64,000 nucleotides of DNA from Novosphingobium sp. Rr 2-17 (GTDB taxonomy: Bacteria; Pseudomonadota; Alphaproteobacteria; Sphingomonadales; Sphingomonadaceae). Positions 44,378-53,146 of the stretch are shown here, piece by piece. Where the stretch lies: the NCBI RefSeq assembly GCF_000272475.1, contig NZ_AKFJ01000097.1:1-64000 (forward strand), read 5' to 3'. The position numbers and the translations under genes were made by a program. The notes beneath the pieces are model-generated. The model did not search any database. It was not told the DNA's origin and was given only the letters and a program-made list of their open reading frames with translations. Each line of letters opens with the position of its first letter. The stretch's first letter is position 1.

Positions 44378-45478
44378 TTAACTTGCCAGCGCTACCTTTT
44401 CGGCATTCTTGCGCGCGTCGTGCTCTGCGACTTTGGCGCGCACCAAGGGCAGCAGTTCGCGGCCGTACTGGATCGAGTCGGCCAATGGTTCAAAGCCACG
44501 GATCAGGAAGTGGTCGATGCCGATATCGTAGTACTCCAGCATGGCATCCGCCACTTGCTCGGGCGTGCCGACAAGGCCGGTGCTGTTGCCCGCTGCCCCG
44601 GTCAGCGCGGCCACGCCCGTCCACAGCCGCGTGTCGCGCCGCTGCGAGCTGGCGGTTTCCAGCAGACGCAGGGAGCCGGCGTTGGGCGGACGATGCCCAG
44701 TCGTCGGCAGTCCGGCTGCCTCGCGGTTGGCACGCACTTGCTCGACGATGTCGTCGGCCTTCTTCCAGGCGGCTTCCTCGGTATCGGCGATCACCGGGCG
44801 CAGCGAGAGCGAGAAACCGGGTTCGCGACCATGGCGGGCAGCGGCATGGCGCACCGTGCGGACCACTTCGCCAACCTGCTCCAGCGTCTCGCCCCACAAG
44901 GCGTAGACGTCGGCATGGCGGCCGGCGACTTCGATCGCCTCGGGCGAGGAGCCGCCGAAGAACACCGGCAGATTATCCGGCTTGATCGCGCTGAAGGCAC
45001 CGCGCGCCTCGAAGAAGCGGCCGGAATGATCGAACGGCTGCGCCTCGGTCCATTCGCGGCGCAGCACTTGAAGATATTCGTCGGTTCGCTGGTAGCGCTC
45101 CGCCTTGAGCGAGTTCACGTCGCCGTCCCGCGCCATTTCCTCGTCGGCCCCGCCGGTGATGATATGCACCGCAACACGGCCACCAGACAATTGATCGAGC
45201 GTCGCCAGCTGGCGCGCCGCCAGCGTCGGCTGGGTAAAGCCGGGGCGATGCGCAACCAGGAAGCCGAGCTTGCTGGTGATCGCCGCCGCGTGGGCCGCCA
45301 CGATCTGGCTTTCGGGTGAGGCCGAACCGAATGGGATCAGGACACGGTCGAAGCCGCCTTCTTCCTGGGCGCGGGCGGCGGCATCCACATAGTCACGGTC
45401 GAGCACGCGCGAACGCGTGGCGGCGTGGATTTCGGAATGGTCGTTAAAACCGATGTAGCCAATGAACTTGACGGTCAT
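44378..45478 (-). CDS. ssuD: alkanesulfonate monooxygenase-like protein (SsuD family)
   Basis: A 366-aa FMNH2-dependent oxygenase that would split sulfonates to aldehyde and sulfite. Start at MTVKFIGYIGFNDHSE (45478). SsuD-like features: GFDRVLIPFGSASPESQIVAA, HRPGFTQPTLAARQLATLDQLSGGRVAVHIITGG, YQRTDEYLQVLRREWTE, GRFFEARGAFS, GTPEQVADAMLEYYDIGIDHFLIRGFEPL. Slightly shorter than E. coli SsuD (381). It follows the rhodanese gene by 26 bases in the same operon as ssuB and ssuC. Confidence 0.9.
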   Translation of the reverse strand: MTVKFIGYIGFNDHSEIHAATRSRVLDRDYVDAAARAQEEGGFDRVLIPFGSASPESQIVAAHAAAITSKLGFLVAHRPGFTQPTLAARQLATLDQLSGGRVAVHIITGGADEEMARDGDVNSLKAERYQRTDEYLQVLRREWTEAQPFDHSGRFFEARGAFSAIKPDNLPVFFGGSSPEAIEVAGRHADVYALWGETLEQVGEVVRTVRHAAARHGREPGFSLSLRPVIADTEEAAWKKADDIVEQVRANREAAGLPTTGHRPPNAGSLRLLETASSQRRDTRLWTGVAALTGAAGNSTGLVGTPEQVADAMLEYYDIGIDHFLIRGFEPLADSIQYGRELLPLVRAKVAEHDARKNAEKVALAS

Positions 45479-45504
45479 GTCGGGGGTTTCCTGTTCAGGA
45501 TAAA

Positions 45505-46731
45505 TCAAATGACGAAGAAGCCATGGGTGCCGTCGCGCTCTAGCTGGGCGACGAGGCCGTATTCCCAATCGAGATAGGCCTGCATGGCGGCAGCGGGATT
45601 GTCGGTGCCTTCGTAAGGCCGCTTGTAGCGCCCTTCGGGGCCGCGCGGTGGCGGGGCGCCGTCGGACCCGGTGGCAAGGTCGCCATCGAAACCACCTTCC
45701 AGGACCAATACGTCCCAGCCCAGTTGCGCGAGCCAGGATGCGGTCATGTCGGCACGGGGACCAAGGTCGTCCGCCAGGACGATGCGGGCGCCGCGCACGG
45801 GCGCGAAGTGATCGGTTTCCTGGACGAGCTGGCCGCCCGGTGCATTGCGGAAACCAGACAAGTGGCCAGCGGCATAGACATCGGGCTGGCGCACGTCGAA
45901 GCGGTACAGGGTGCGGTGGCTCTCGGCTTCCAGGTCCGCAAGCTGCCCGGCATCAATGCGGCGCACTCCGGCACGGTAGGCGACTTCGCGCGCGCGCGCC
46001 CTCGCCTCGTCCACGCCGTCGCCGACCTCGATGCTTTCCTGCCGGCCATGCTCCAAGTGTTGCCCGGCCAGGGTCCAGCCGATCGTGCCATTGCGCAGCG
46101 CGAAGACGCGATTGGGCAGGCCTGCGTTGATAAGCGACTGCGCTCCGATGATCGAACGGGTGCGACCGGCGCAATTGACGATGATCGTCGTATCCGGGTC
46201 GGGCGCAGCAACCGGCGCGCGCAGGACCAGCTCCGCCCCCGGCACGCTGCGCCCGGTGGGAATGCTCATCGTTGCATATTCTTCGAAGCGGCGGGCATCG
46301 AGGATGGCGATGTCCGCTTTCTCGTCGATCAGCGCCTGAACGTCACCAGCCGGCAGCGACGGCGTGCCGCGCCGGTGCTCGACCAGTTCTCCGAACGCCT
46401 TAGAGTAGCTGTTGACGTCCTCGAACAGCTCGTAGCCCGCAGCGCGCCAGCCGCCGAGACCGCCCTCCAGTTCCTCGACCCGCGTGAACCCAAGCTCGCG
46501 CAATTGCGCGACGGCCTGGCCGGCAAGCCCCTCGCCATCATCGTAGACCGCGATCGTCACGTCCTTGCGCGGCAAGCGCCACGGGGCCTCTACGGCGATA
46601 CGCGCCAGCGGGATCTGCGCGGCGAACAGCGGATGGGCGGCGGCAAACGGCGCTTCGTCGCGCACATCGATAATCGCGATTTCGCGGCGCGCCAAAAGAG
46701 CGCTGCGCACTTGGGCGGGGGTAATGGTCAT
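45505..46731 (-). CDS. multi-domain rhodanese-like sulfurtransferase
   Basis: A 408-aa protein made of tandem rhodanese domains (start ATG 46731). Domain 1 (IIDVRDEAPFAAAHPLFAAQIPL ... GLGGWRAAGYEL) has VYDDGEG where the active Cys would be. Domain 2 (AILDARRFEEYATMSIPTGRSVPG ... IIVNCAGRTRSIIGAQSLINAG) keeps the catalytic Cys loop. Domain 3 (RFDVRQPDVYAAGHLSGFRNAPG ... IVLADDLGPRADMTASWLAQLGWDVLVLEGG) lacks it. One active and two inactive domains suggest a sulfane-sulfur carrier linked to the neighbouring thiol dioxygenase. It overlaps the upstream gene by 4 bases. Confidence 0.88.
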   Translation of the reverse strand: MTITPAQVRSALLARREIAIIDVRDEAPFAAAHPLFAAQIPLARIAVEAPWRLPRKDVTIAVYDDGEGLAGQAVAQLRELGFTRVEELEGGLGGWRAAGYELFEDVNSYSKAFGELVEHRRGTPSLPAGDVQALIDEKADIAILDARRFEEYATMSIPTGRSVPGAELVLRAPVAAPDPDTTIIVNCAGRTRSIIGAQSLINAGLPNRVFALRNGTIGWTLAGQHLEHGRQESIEVGDGVDEARARAREVAYRAGVRRIDAGQLADLEAESHRTLYRFDVRQPDVYAAGHLSGFRNAPGGQLVQETDHFAPVRGARIVLADDLGPRADMTASWLAQLGWDVLVLEGGFDGDLATGSDGAPPPRGPEGRYKRPYEGTDNPAAAMQAYLDWEYGLVAQLERDGTHGFFVI

Positions 46732-47387
46732 GCCGTCCTCGAAAGATCCCAGATGTTGGGAAGCGTGGCGTTTGCGTAGCCCGAAATGAAAGGCCGCTCT
46801 TCGCCGTTGGGACGGAACGTCGCGCGCGCAACCGCGCCGATGTTGCCGCCATAGACGTGGATCGAAATCGAGGTGCGATCGGCAAAGGCGTTCTCGACCC
46901 GGTGGATATCGCCCTCGCGCGGGTCGATCGCCTCGACTTGCGCTTCGAGCAATTCGCGCGTCGGGCCTTGCTGGACCAGCGAGCCATCGGATTCGCGCTG
47001 GTGAAAGCTCTGCACTTTCTCGGCCCCGCGCAGGACGCCGACCAGACCCCAGACGCGATGATCGTGGATCGGGGTTGCTTGTCCCGGTCCCCACACGAAG
47101 GACACGACGCTGAAGCGCTCGGCGCTGTCGCAGTGCAGGAGATATTGCTGGTAACGCGCCGGATTTGGCTGGGCGAATTCCTCGGGCAACCAGCCGTCTT
47201 GGGCCACCAAGCCTGCCAGCAGCGCTTGCCCGCGCGCCAGGATCTGGTCGAGGTCGTGCGTGCTATCGAGCAGGCCGGCGAAGTCGCCCACGAAGCGGCG
47301 CAATGGTGCGGTATTGACCACCGGTTCGGCGTCCATCAACAAGGCGGGGGCAAACGAGGCGGGGGCAAATGTCGCAAGCGCGTTCAC
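46728..47387 (-). CDS. cysteine dioxygenase-type thiol dioxygenase (cupin)
   Basis: A 219-aa cupin of the cysteine dioxygenase/3-mercaptopropionate dioxygenase family. It oxidises a thiol to a sulfinate with O2 and Fe(II). The first two iron ligands are in TPIHDHRVWGLVGVLRG and the third His is in DIHRVENAFADRTSISIHVYGG. Substrate (cysteine, mercaptopropionate or another thiol) cannot be fixed by eye. Overlaps ssuB (upstream) and the rhodanese gene (downstream) by 4 bases each, so it is strictly co-translated with transport. Confidence 0.87.
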   Translation of the reverse strand: MNALATFAPASFAPALLMDAEPVVNTAPLRRFVGDFAGLLDSTHDLDQILARGQALLAGLVAQDGWLPEEFAQPNPARYQQYLLHCDSAERFSVVSFVWGPGQATPIHDHRVWGLVGVLRGAEKVQSFHQRESDGSLVQQGPTRELLEAQVEAIDPREGDIHRVENAFADRTSISIHVYGGNIGAVARATFRPNGEERPFISGYANATLPNIWDLSRTA

Positions 47388-48178
47388 AGACGTGCTCCTG
47401 CATGCAACGCAACGATGTCCGCCGGACGATCCTCGACCAAAGTGCCCCCCAGCGCGTCCAGCAAGCGCTGGCGCAAGGGTGCAGCGATGAGCGAACGCTC
47501 AGCACCGCGTGCGGCGGTAATCCGCTCCTGTGCCACGATCCGCCCACCATCGAGCAGGATCACGCGGTCGGCCAGGGCGATGGCCTCGTCGACGTCATGG
47601 GTCACCATCATCACCGCCGGGCGATGGCGGCGCCACAGCGACAACACCAGTTCGTGCATCCGCAGGCGGGTCAGCGCGTCCAGCGCGGCAAAGGGTTCGT
47701 CCAGCAGCAGCAATTGCGGTTCACGCACCAGCGCACGGGCCAGCGCGACCCGCTGCGCCTCGCCCCCGGAAAGCGTGAGCGGCCATGCTTCGAGGCGATG
47801 GCCAAGGCCGACTTCCTGCAGCGCGTCTTGCGCGGCGGTTCGCGCATCGCCGCCTTTCAGGCCCAGCGCGACGTTACGCCATACCCGTTTCCACGGCAGC
47901 AGGCGGGCATCCTGGAATACGACGGCGCGGTGCTCGGGAACGGTTACGTCCTGGCCTTTGACCTCGTCCAGGCCAGCGAGCGTGCGCAACAGCGTCGTCT
48001 TGCCCGAACCCGAACGGCCCAGCAGAACGACGAATTCTCCGGCCTCGATCTCAAGATCCAGGCCAGAGATGATGGTGTTTTCCCCGAAGGTGCGCGTGAA
48101 GTTCTTGAGCTTCACGACGGCCTCGCGCGTGGTGTGAGCGGCGGAGAAGGCGGTAAACTGGTTCAGTCTGGCGTCCAC
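47384..48178 (-). CDS. ssuB: ABC transporter ATPase (SsuB-like)
   Basis: A 264-aa ATPase that powers sulfonate import. Walker A LLGRSGSGKTTLLRTLAG, Q-loop VVFQDARLLPW, signature LSGGEAQRVALARAL, Walker B LLLLDEPFAALD, H-loop MMVTHDVDEA. I place the start at the GTG at 48178 because AAAGGA lies at good spacing and it falls after the ssuC stop; a longer frame back to 48319 overlaps ssuC and is unconserved. Confidence 0.92.
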   Translation of the reverse strand: MDARLNQFTAFSAAHTTREAVVKLKNFTRTFGENTIISGLDLEIEAGEFVVLLGRSGSGKTTLLRTLAGLDEVKGQDVTVPEHRAVVFQDARLLPWKRVWRNVALGLKGGDARTAAQDALQEVGLGHRLEAWPLTLSGGEAQRVALARALVREPQLLLLDEPFAALDALTRLRMHELVLSLWRRHRPAVMMVTHDVDEAIALADRVILLDGGRIVAQERITAARGAERSLIAAPLRQRLLDALGGTLVEDRPADIVALHAGARL

Positions 48179-48254
48179 GGTTCTGTCCTTTGGATCGAAG
48201 CGGTACGGCGGATGGAAAATGGCGATAATAAAGTTGGGCAGGAGGCCTTGAGAG

Positions 48255-49037
48255 TCAGGCCGAGACGATTTCGGGACGCCAGACCAAGGCGCGCCGTTCG
48301 ATCGCGCGCACCAGCCCATCGGCGGACAGGCCCAGCACGGCGTAGATCATCAGGCACACCAGGATGATGTCGGTCCGCATGAAGTCGCGGGCGTTGTTGA
48401 TGAGGTAGCCCAAGCCCGCAGAAGCGTTGATCTGTTCGGCCACGACCAGCACCAGCACCGAGATCGACAGCGAATAGCGAAGCCCCACCAGCAGCGACGG
48501 CAGCGCGCCGGGCAGGATCACGTGCCAGATCTGCGCCGCACGGCTGAGACCCAGGCTGCGCGCGCCTTCCAGCAAGCGGAGGTCGGTGCTGCGGATGCCG
48601 CTGTAAAGGTTGAGGTAGACCGGAAAGATCGACGCGAAGGCGATCAGCGCGATCTTGGGAGTCTCGCCGATGCCGAACCAGACGATGAACAGCGGCGTCA
48701 ACGCCAGCGTCGGGATCGTCCGCTTGATCTGCATGATCGGATCGACCGCGACTTCACCCTGGCGCGAAAGGCCAGCGACCAGCGCCAGGACCACCCCGAC
48801 CGAAATACCGATCGATAGCCCCACGAAGATGCGCACGAACGACACCCACAAGTTGTCCGCCAACTCGCCCGAAACGATCATCCCGAACAGCGTCGCCAGC
48901 ACTTTCGATGGCGCCGCCAGCGTCCGTTCCGGGATCAGGCCCGTGCGCGATCCCAGCTCGAGCGCCAGCAGCAACAGCAGCGGCGAAAGCCAGCGAGCGC
49001 CGCCCAGGGATCGGTTCAGTTGCTTCAATACGGACAT
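48255..49037 (-). CDS. ssuC: ABC transporter permease (SsuC-like)
   Basis: A 260-aa inner-membrane permease with about six helices and the EAA loop (LLEGARSLGLSRAAQIWHVILPGALPSLLVGLRYS). Typical of nitrate/sulfonate/taurine importers. First gene of the operon ssuC-ssuB-thiol dioxygenase-rhodanese-ssuD. It is the only permease of this type in the window and may serve all three binding proteins. Confidence 0.92.
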   Translation of the reverse strand: MSVLKQLNRSLGGARWLSPLLLLLALELGSRTGLIPERTLAAPSKVLATLFGMIVSGELADNLWVSFVRIFVGLSIGISVGVVLALVAGLSRQGEVAVDPIMQIKRTIPTLALTPLFIVWFGIGETPKIALIAFASIFPVYLNLYSGIRSTDLRLLEGARSLGLSRAAQIWHVILPGALPSLLVGLRYSLSISVLVLVVAEQINASAGLGYLINNARDFMRTDIILVCLMIYAVLGLSADGLVRAIERRALVWRPEIVSA

Positions 49038-49318
49038 CGTGAGGCCTTACGGGGTTTGGTTGCCCTAAAGCTGGCACCTGAAACTCTACTCTTTCAATTG
49101 AGAAGCTCTGCACGTTGTATTCGCGTCGCTCATACTGAGGCTGCGCAACGCTCAATCGTCGGTGGGAAGTGGCGAAAACGGGGCAAACCCATCTCGGTCA
49201 GCAACGCGATGGCGGCGGGACAGAATTGCTACGCCCCGCTAAATGTCTACTATTTTGATTGAGAATCGCTCATAAGTCATGGCAGTTCACATCTAATCCC
49301 TCGTGGAAAGTTTCAGCG
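49038..49318. promoter_or_regulatory. divergent promoter region between ssuC and lysR
   Basis: 281 bases between oppositely transcribed genes. Two similar AT-rich patches, TTTCAATTGAGAAGC (about 49096-49110) and TTTTGATTGAGAATC (about 49253-49267), may be binding sites of the LysR regulator. Confidence 0.45.
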
Positions 49319-50158
49319 ATGCCCGTGAATCTCCCGACCAACCTCCTGCGCAGCTTCGTGGCGATCGTGGATACCGGCTCGATGCTCCATGCGTCGGAGC
49401 GGGTTTTCGTAAGCCAGTCGGCACTCAGTCTGCAGATCAAGCGACTCGAGGAACTGCTTCAGCAATCGCTGTTCCACCGTGAGGGGCGGCGGCTGGCATT
49501 GACGGCGCATGGCGACTTGATGCTCGATTACGCGCGCAAGGTGCTGGCGCTGCATGACGAAGCGGTGGCCGCTGTCACCAACAGCCATTTCTCGGGTCCG
49601 GCGCGCATCGGCATGGTGCAGGATTTCGCGGAACTGCTGCTGACCGGCTTGCTGGCGCAGTTCGCCGAACTGCACCCGGAGGCCGAACTTTACGCCCGCG
49701 TTGCCGGCACCGCCGAACTGCTCGATCTGCTGGAACGCCGCCAGCTTGACATCGTGCTGGGGTTTGCTGCGCCCAGCGACAGCCATGCCGTAACCACAGC
49801 GGCCATGGCCTGGTTCGGCAAGGAAGAACTGGCGCTGCTCGATACTCTGCCGATCGCCGTTCTCGAACCGCCCTGCCGCTTTCGCGAGGCCGCGATCCGC
49901 ACCCTGGAGGACGCTGGGCGTCCCTATCGGATCACCGTCGAAACGCCGAACCTGACAACCTTGCGCGCCTCGGTCGATGCCGGGCTTGGCATTACGTGCC
50001 GCACTGGCATGTTCCTGCGCGATGCCCCGCTCGAACACGGTCTGCTGCCGGACTTGCCGCAAGTCTCGTGCATCCTGCACACCGCACCGGGGCTGGACGG
50101 TCCGACCAGCCAGCTTGCCGCGCTGGCGCGCGAGGTGGTTACGGCCCTGCCAAACTAA
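49319..50158 (+). CDS. LysR-family transcriptional regulator
   Basis: A 279-aa regulator, start MPVNLPTNLLRSFVAIVDTG (ATG 49319; a 20-codon upstream extension is unlikely). N-terminal winged helix (SMLHASERVFVSQSALSLQIKRLEELLQQSLFHREGRRLALTAHG) and effector-binding domain (ARIGMVQDFAELLLTGLLAQFAELHPEAELYARVAGTAEL). Divergent from the ssu-type operon, so it is the prime candidate for its sulfur-responsive control, like Cbl/CysB-type regulators. Confidence 0.9.
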   Translation: MPVNLPTNLLRSFVAIVDTGSMLHASERVFVSQSALSLQIKRLEELLQQSLFHREGRRLALTAHGDLMLDYARKVLALHDEAVAAVTNSHFSGPARIGMVQDFAELLLTGLLAQFAELHPEAELYARVAGTAELLDLLERRQLDIVLGFAAPSDSHAVTTAAMAWFGKEELALLDTLPIAVLEPPCRFREAAIRTLEDAGRPYRITVETPNLTTLRASVDAGLGITCRTGMFLRDAPLEHGLLPDLPQVSCILHTAPGLDGPTSQLAALAREVVTALPN

Positions 50159-50276
50159 TCGGCCAACTGACCGGCCTTATTCGATAATCTCAAGTCGGCG
50201 GGAAGGCTTCTCGTTGGTCGCCTGGCGGTGACCGTCTCATAGCGGCAATCGTCATAGATATCGATGAGAGGCCGAG

Positions 50277-50951
50277 ATGACCACTAGCCTGACCGACCGT
50301 TTCGCCGCCCTCCAGGCCGAGCGAGACCGTACGTGGAGCCCCGAGCAACTGGAGCGCAACGCATCGCAGCGGCGCGTTCTGGTCGAGCGGCATGACCCAG
50401 CCGCGTTGCCGAAAGTCGGCGATCCGGTCGGCCCGTTCACGCTGATCGATCAAGACGGCGGCGAACTGACGCGAGACGAGATCCTGGCCGATGGCTCGGC
50501 GGTGCTGGTGTTCTTCCGCTTTGGAGGCTGTCCCGCCTGCAATATCGCCCTGCCCTATTACAATGAGACGCTACTACCGCAGCTTCAGGAACGCGGCATC
50601 CGCTTGATCGCGGTCAGCGCGCAAGTGCCGGTGGACCCCGAACTGGTCGGCCGCCATGACCTTGGATTCACGGTGGCAGGCGATCCGGACTATGCCCTGG
50701 CGCGCGCACTGAGCATCACCTTCTTGCCCGAGGACCAGCCCGCCATCGTCCCCGGCCAGAACTGGATCGGCGCGACGCTGGGCACCAACAGCTATGAGAT
50801 CGACAAGCCCGCCGTCCTCGTGCTCGATCAGGACTCGCGCATCCGCTTCCTGGACGTCAGCCCGGACTGGCTCAAGCGCACCGAAAGCGAAGCGATCCTG
50901 GCCGCGCTTCCGCATGAAGCAACCCGGACGGTCGAAACCGCCGCGCGCTGA
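50277..50951 (+). CDS. AhpC/TSA-type peroxiredoxin-like protein
   Basis: A 224-aa thioredoxin-fold protein with CPAC in the active-site loop (VFFRFGGCPACNIALPYYNETLLPQL). Peroxiredoxin-like AhpC/TSA family; the first Cys is the probable peroxidatic or thiol-exchange residue. No signal peptide. It follows lysR (118-base gap) and ends at a strong bidirectional hairpin. It might protect sulfur enzymes from peroxide made by uncoupled flavin monooxygenases. Confidence 0.85.
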   Translation: MTTSLTDRFAALQAERDRTWSPEQLERNASQRRVLVERHDPAALPKVGDPVGPFTLIDQDGGELTRDEILADGSAVLVFFRFGGCPACNIALPYYNETLLPQLQERGIRLIAVSAQVPVDPELVGRHDLGFTVAGDPDYALARALSITFLPEDQPAIVPGQNWIGATLGTNSYEIDKPAVLVLDQDSRIRFLDVSPDWLKRTESEAILAALPHEATRTVETAAR

Positions 50952-50963
50952 GCGGACGATCTA

Positions 50964-51014
50964 CCAACAGGGGAGCGCCCGGAAGCATTGTTGCTCCGGG
51001 CGCTCCCCTGTTGG
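50964..51014. terminator. bidirectional terminator hairpin
   Basis: CCAACAGGGGAGCGCCCGGA is matched exactly by its complement at 50995-51014 with an 11-base loop: a 20-bp perfect stem between convergent genes (peroxiredoxin and hydroxyacid dehydrogenase). Confidence 0.88.
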
Positions 51015-51021
51015 AGCCTAT

Positions 51022-51966
51022 TCAATATCCGCGAATGCGATCGACGACATCGCTGGGCTGCTCGCCGCGCAAGTAGCGACTGATGTCGTCCTGCACTTTC
51101 GCCAGGAGGCGATGGCGAACGCGTTGATAGTTGCTGGAGATGTGCGGCGTCAGGCGCACCTTGGGATGCGTGTATAGCCGATGCCCTTCTGGCAGCGGCT
51201 CGGGCTCGGTCACGTCCAGGGTCGCAAATGCCAGGCGGTCTTCGTCGAGCGCGTGCAACAGCGCTTCCTGATCCACCACCGACCCACGGGCCACGTTGAT
51301 GAGGTGGGCATCGGGACGGACGCGCGACAGGAACTCGGCATCGACCAAATGACGGGTCTCAGCCGTAGCCGGCAGCGCCAAGACGATATGGTTCGCCCGT
51401 GCCGCCAGTTCTGCGGTGCTGCCGACCAGTTCGACGCCGGCAAGCCCCGCAGGAAGCCCGGAACGGCGTACGGCGATCACGTTGGCGCCCAGAGCCACTC
51501 CGCGCCGTGCGACTGCCGAGCCGATCGCGCCAAGGCCGACGACACCGATGGTCGTGCCCCATACCTGGCCCAGTGGCCGTGGTCCCCAGTCCTCTCTTGC
51601 ATGGATGGTGGCCGCTTCCAGGCCCTTGGCCTGCGCGTAGATCGCCGCGATCACGTAGTCGGCGATTTCCTCGGACGCGACGCCGCGACCGCACGTCACG
51701 AGCGGCGCGTCGAGCAGCCATTCGGGGTAGAAATCCACCCCCGCCGAGCCGCAGTAGACCCATTTGAGCCGACCAGGCCACAAGTGCGGACGTGGCGAAG
51801 GGCGACGGCGCCATGTCGGCGATGGCACGACGAGCAGGACATCGGCGTCGTTGGCGGCGGTCCATGGCTCGTCATCGGCGACGCCGACGACCACCGGGCG
51901 CGAGGGATGCTGCGCCAGGCCGTCGTTGAATGCAGGATCGAGCTGGCTGGCGATGACGAGCGACAT
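51022..51966 (-). CDS. D-2-hydroxyacid dehydrogenase family protein
   Basis: A 314-aa NAD(P)-dependent oxidoreductase. Rossmann GxGxxG in GVVGLGAIGSAVARRGVALGANVIAVRRSG. Catalytic Arg in NVARGSVVDQEALLHAL, Glu in LDVTEPEPLPEGHRLY, His in LTPHISSN. Starts 3 bases downstream of the acyl-CoA-dehydrogenase-like gene. In this setting it may reduce or oxidise an oxo-acid left after desulfonation. Confidence 0.88.
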   Translation of the reverse strand: MSLVIASQLDPAFNDGLAQHPSRPVVVGVADDEPWTAANDADVLLVVPSPTWRRRPSPRPHLWPGRLKWVYCGSAGVDFYPEWLLDAPLVTCGRGVASEEIADYVIAAIYAQAKGLEAATIHAREDWGPRPLGQVWGTTIGVVGLGAIGSAVARRGVALGANVIAVRRSGLPAGLAGVELVGSTAELAARANHIVLALPATAETRHLVDAEFLSRVRPDAHLINVARGSVVDQEALLHALDEDRLAFATLDVTEPEPLPEGHRLYTHPKVRLTPHISSNYQRVRHRLLAKVQDDISRYLRGEQPSDVVDRIRGY

Positions 51967-51969
51967 CGC

Positions 51970-53145
51970 TCAGACCCCAAGACCGGCGCGACCGGCGCCG
52001 ACCAGTACCGTGTCGGCCTGGGGCGAGTGAATCCGGCTGCACAGGACGTCGCGATAATGCCGCTCCAACGGATTGCGGCGGCTGATGCCGGGATTGCCGG
52101 TCAGCTCCAGACCGATGGCGACCGCCTGGATCGCATTGGTGTTGGCGATGTGCTTGAGCAGGTTCGACTCGACTGGTGACGGTACTTGCCCGCGATCGGC
52201 AGCCTCAGCCGCCGTGTCGATCAGCACGCGATTGGCATAGAGCAGCGCCTCGATCTCGCCGAACTTTTCCTGCACGCGCGGCAATGTCGCCAGCGCCGCA
52301 CCCAGGTTGGTGGGCACGCGGTCGTTCAGATACCCGGCCAGCCAATCGCGCGCAGCCCGCGCGACGCCGTCATAGATGGTCGCGATAGCCAGGGCGTTCC
52401 ACAGCATCTGACCATTAGCGCTGCCCGGTTGCGGCACCCATTCCTCTGGCCGACGCACGTCGACGCCATAATCGAGCGGCGTCAGGACATCGTCGAACAC
52501 CACCTTGTGACTGACAGTCGCGCGCATGCCGAGGTGATCCCACTCGGGCACGATCGTGATGCCGGGAGTGGCGGGATCGACCAGGAAGGTGCCGACCTGC
52601 GGCTGTTCGTCATCGGTTCGTGCCCAGACCGCGAACCAATCCAGCCCGGTCGAGCCGGTCGAATAGATCTTTTCGCCGCTGATCCGCCATCCTTCGGGAG
52701 TACGTCGCGCGGTGGTCTTCGGCAGGCCGCCACGCACTGGCGTGCCAAGCTCGGGCTCGACCCGGAAGGTGCCGATCAGGCCGCGCCCGTCCACGGCTTC
52801 GCGCGCCAACTGGCGGTAGAGCGCCGCCGGCCAGCGCCCGTTCTTTTCGGGCGCGGCATGAAACGCATACGTCATGACCAGAATCAGCGCGGTGGACGGC
52901 TCGCCCTTGGCGACCGCGCCCAGCACCCGCACCGCATCGCGATAACCGCCGCCATGCCCGCCCAAGGCGGTGTCCACCGTCAGGCTGATCAGCCCCTCAC
53001 GGGCGAGCAGATCGAAGTTCGCGCGCGGAAACTCACCCGAACGATCGTAGTGCTCGGCGCTCAGTGCCAATTCATCGGTGATCGCGCGCAGGGTTTCGTT
53101 GCTCGGCGATGTCGGGGTGCGAATGGGAGATGCTAGCGCAACCAT
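51970..53145 (-). CDS. acyl-CoA dehydrogenase-like flavoprotein (SfnB/DszC-type candidate)
   Basis: A 391-aa flavoprotein of the acyl-CoA dehydrogenase fold, start MVALASPIRTPTSPSN (53145). N-terminal helical part (FDLLAREGLISLTVDTALGGHGGGYRDAVRVLGAVAKGEPSTALIL), beta domain (GWRISGEKIYSTGSTGLDWFAVWART), C-terminal helices. SfnB and DszC, sulfur-scavenging oxygenases, share this fold. Location between an SsuA-like gene (1-base gap) and a hydroxyacid dehydrogenase (3-base gap) supports a sulfur role over beta-oxidation. Confidence 0.85.
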   Translation of the reverse strand: MVALASPIRTPTSPSNETLRAITDELALSAEHYDRSGEFPRANFDLLAREGLISLTVDTALGGHGGGYRDAVRVLGAVAKGEPSTALILVMTYAFHAAPEKNGRWPAALYRQLAREAVDGRGLIGTFRVEPELGTPVRGGLPKTTARRTPEGWRISGEKIYSTGSTGLDWFAVWARTDDEQPQVGTFLVDPATPGITIVPEWDHLGMRATVSHKVVFDDVLTPLDYGVDVRRPEEWVPQPGSANGQMLWNALAIATIYDGVARAARDWLAGYLNDRVPTNLGAALATLPRVQEKFGEIEALLYANRVLIDTAAEAADRGQVPSPVESNLLKHIANTNAIQAVAIGLELTGNPGISRRNPLERHYRDVLCSRIHSPQADTVLVGAGRAGLGV

Positions 53146-53146
53146 C

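Noticed and set aside
48179..48319. Longer N-terminus for SsuB
   Set aside because: It would overlap ssuC and lacks family similarity; a GTG with AAAGGA upstream at 48178 is a better start.
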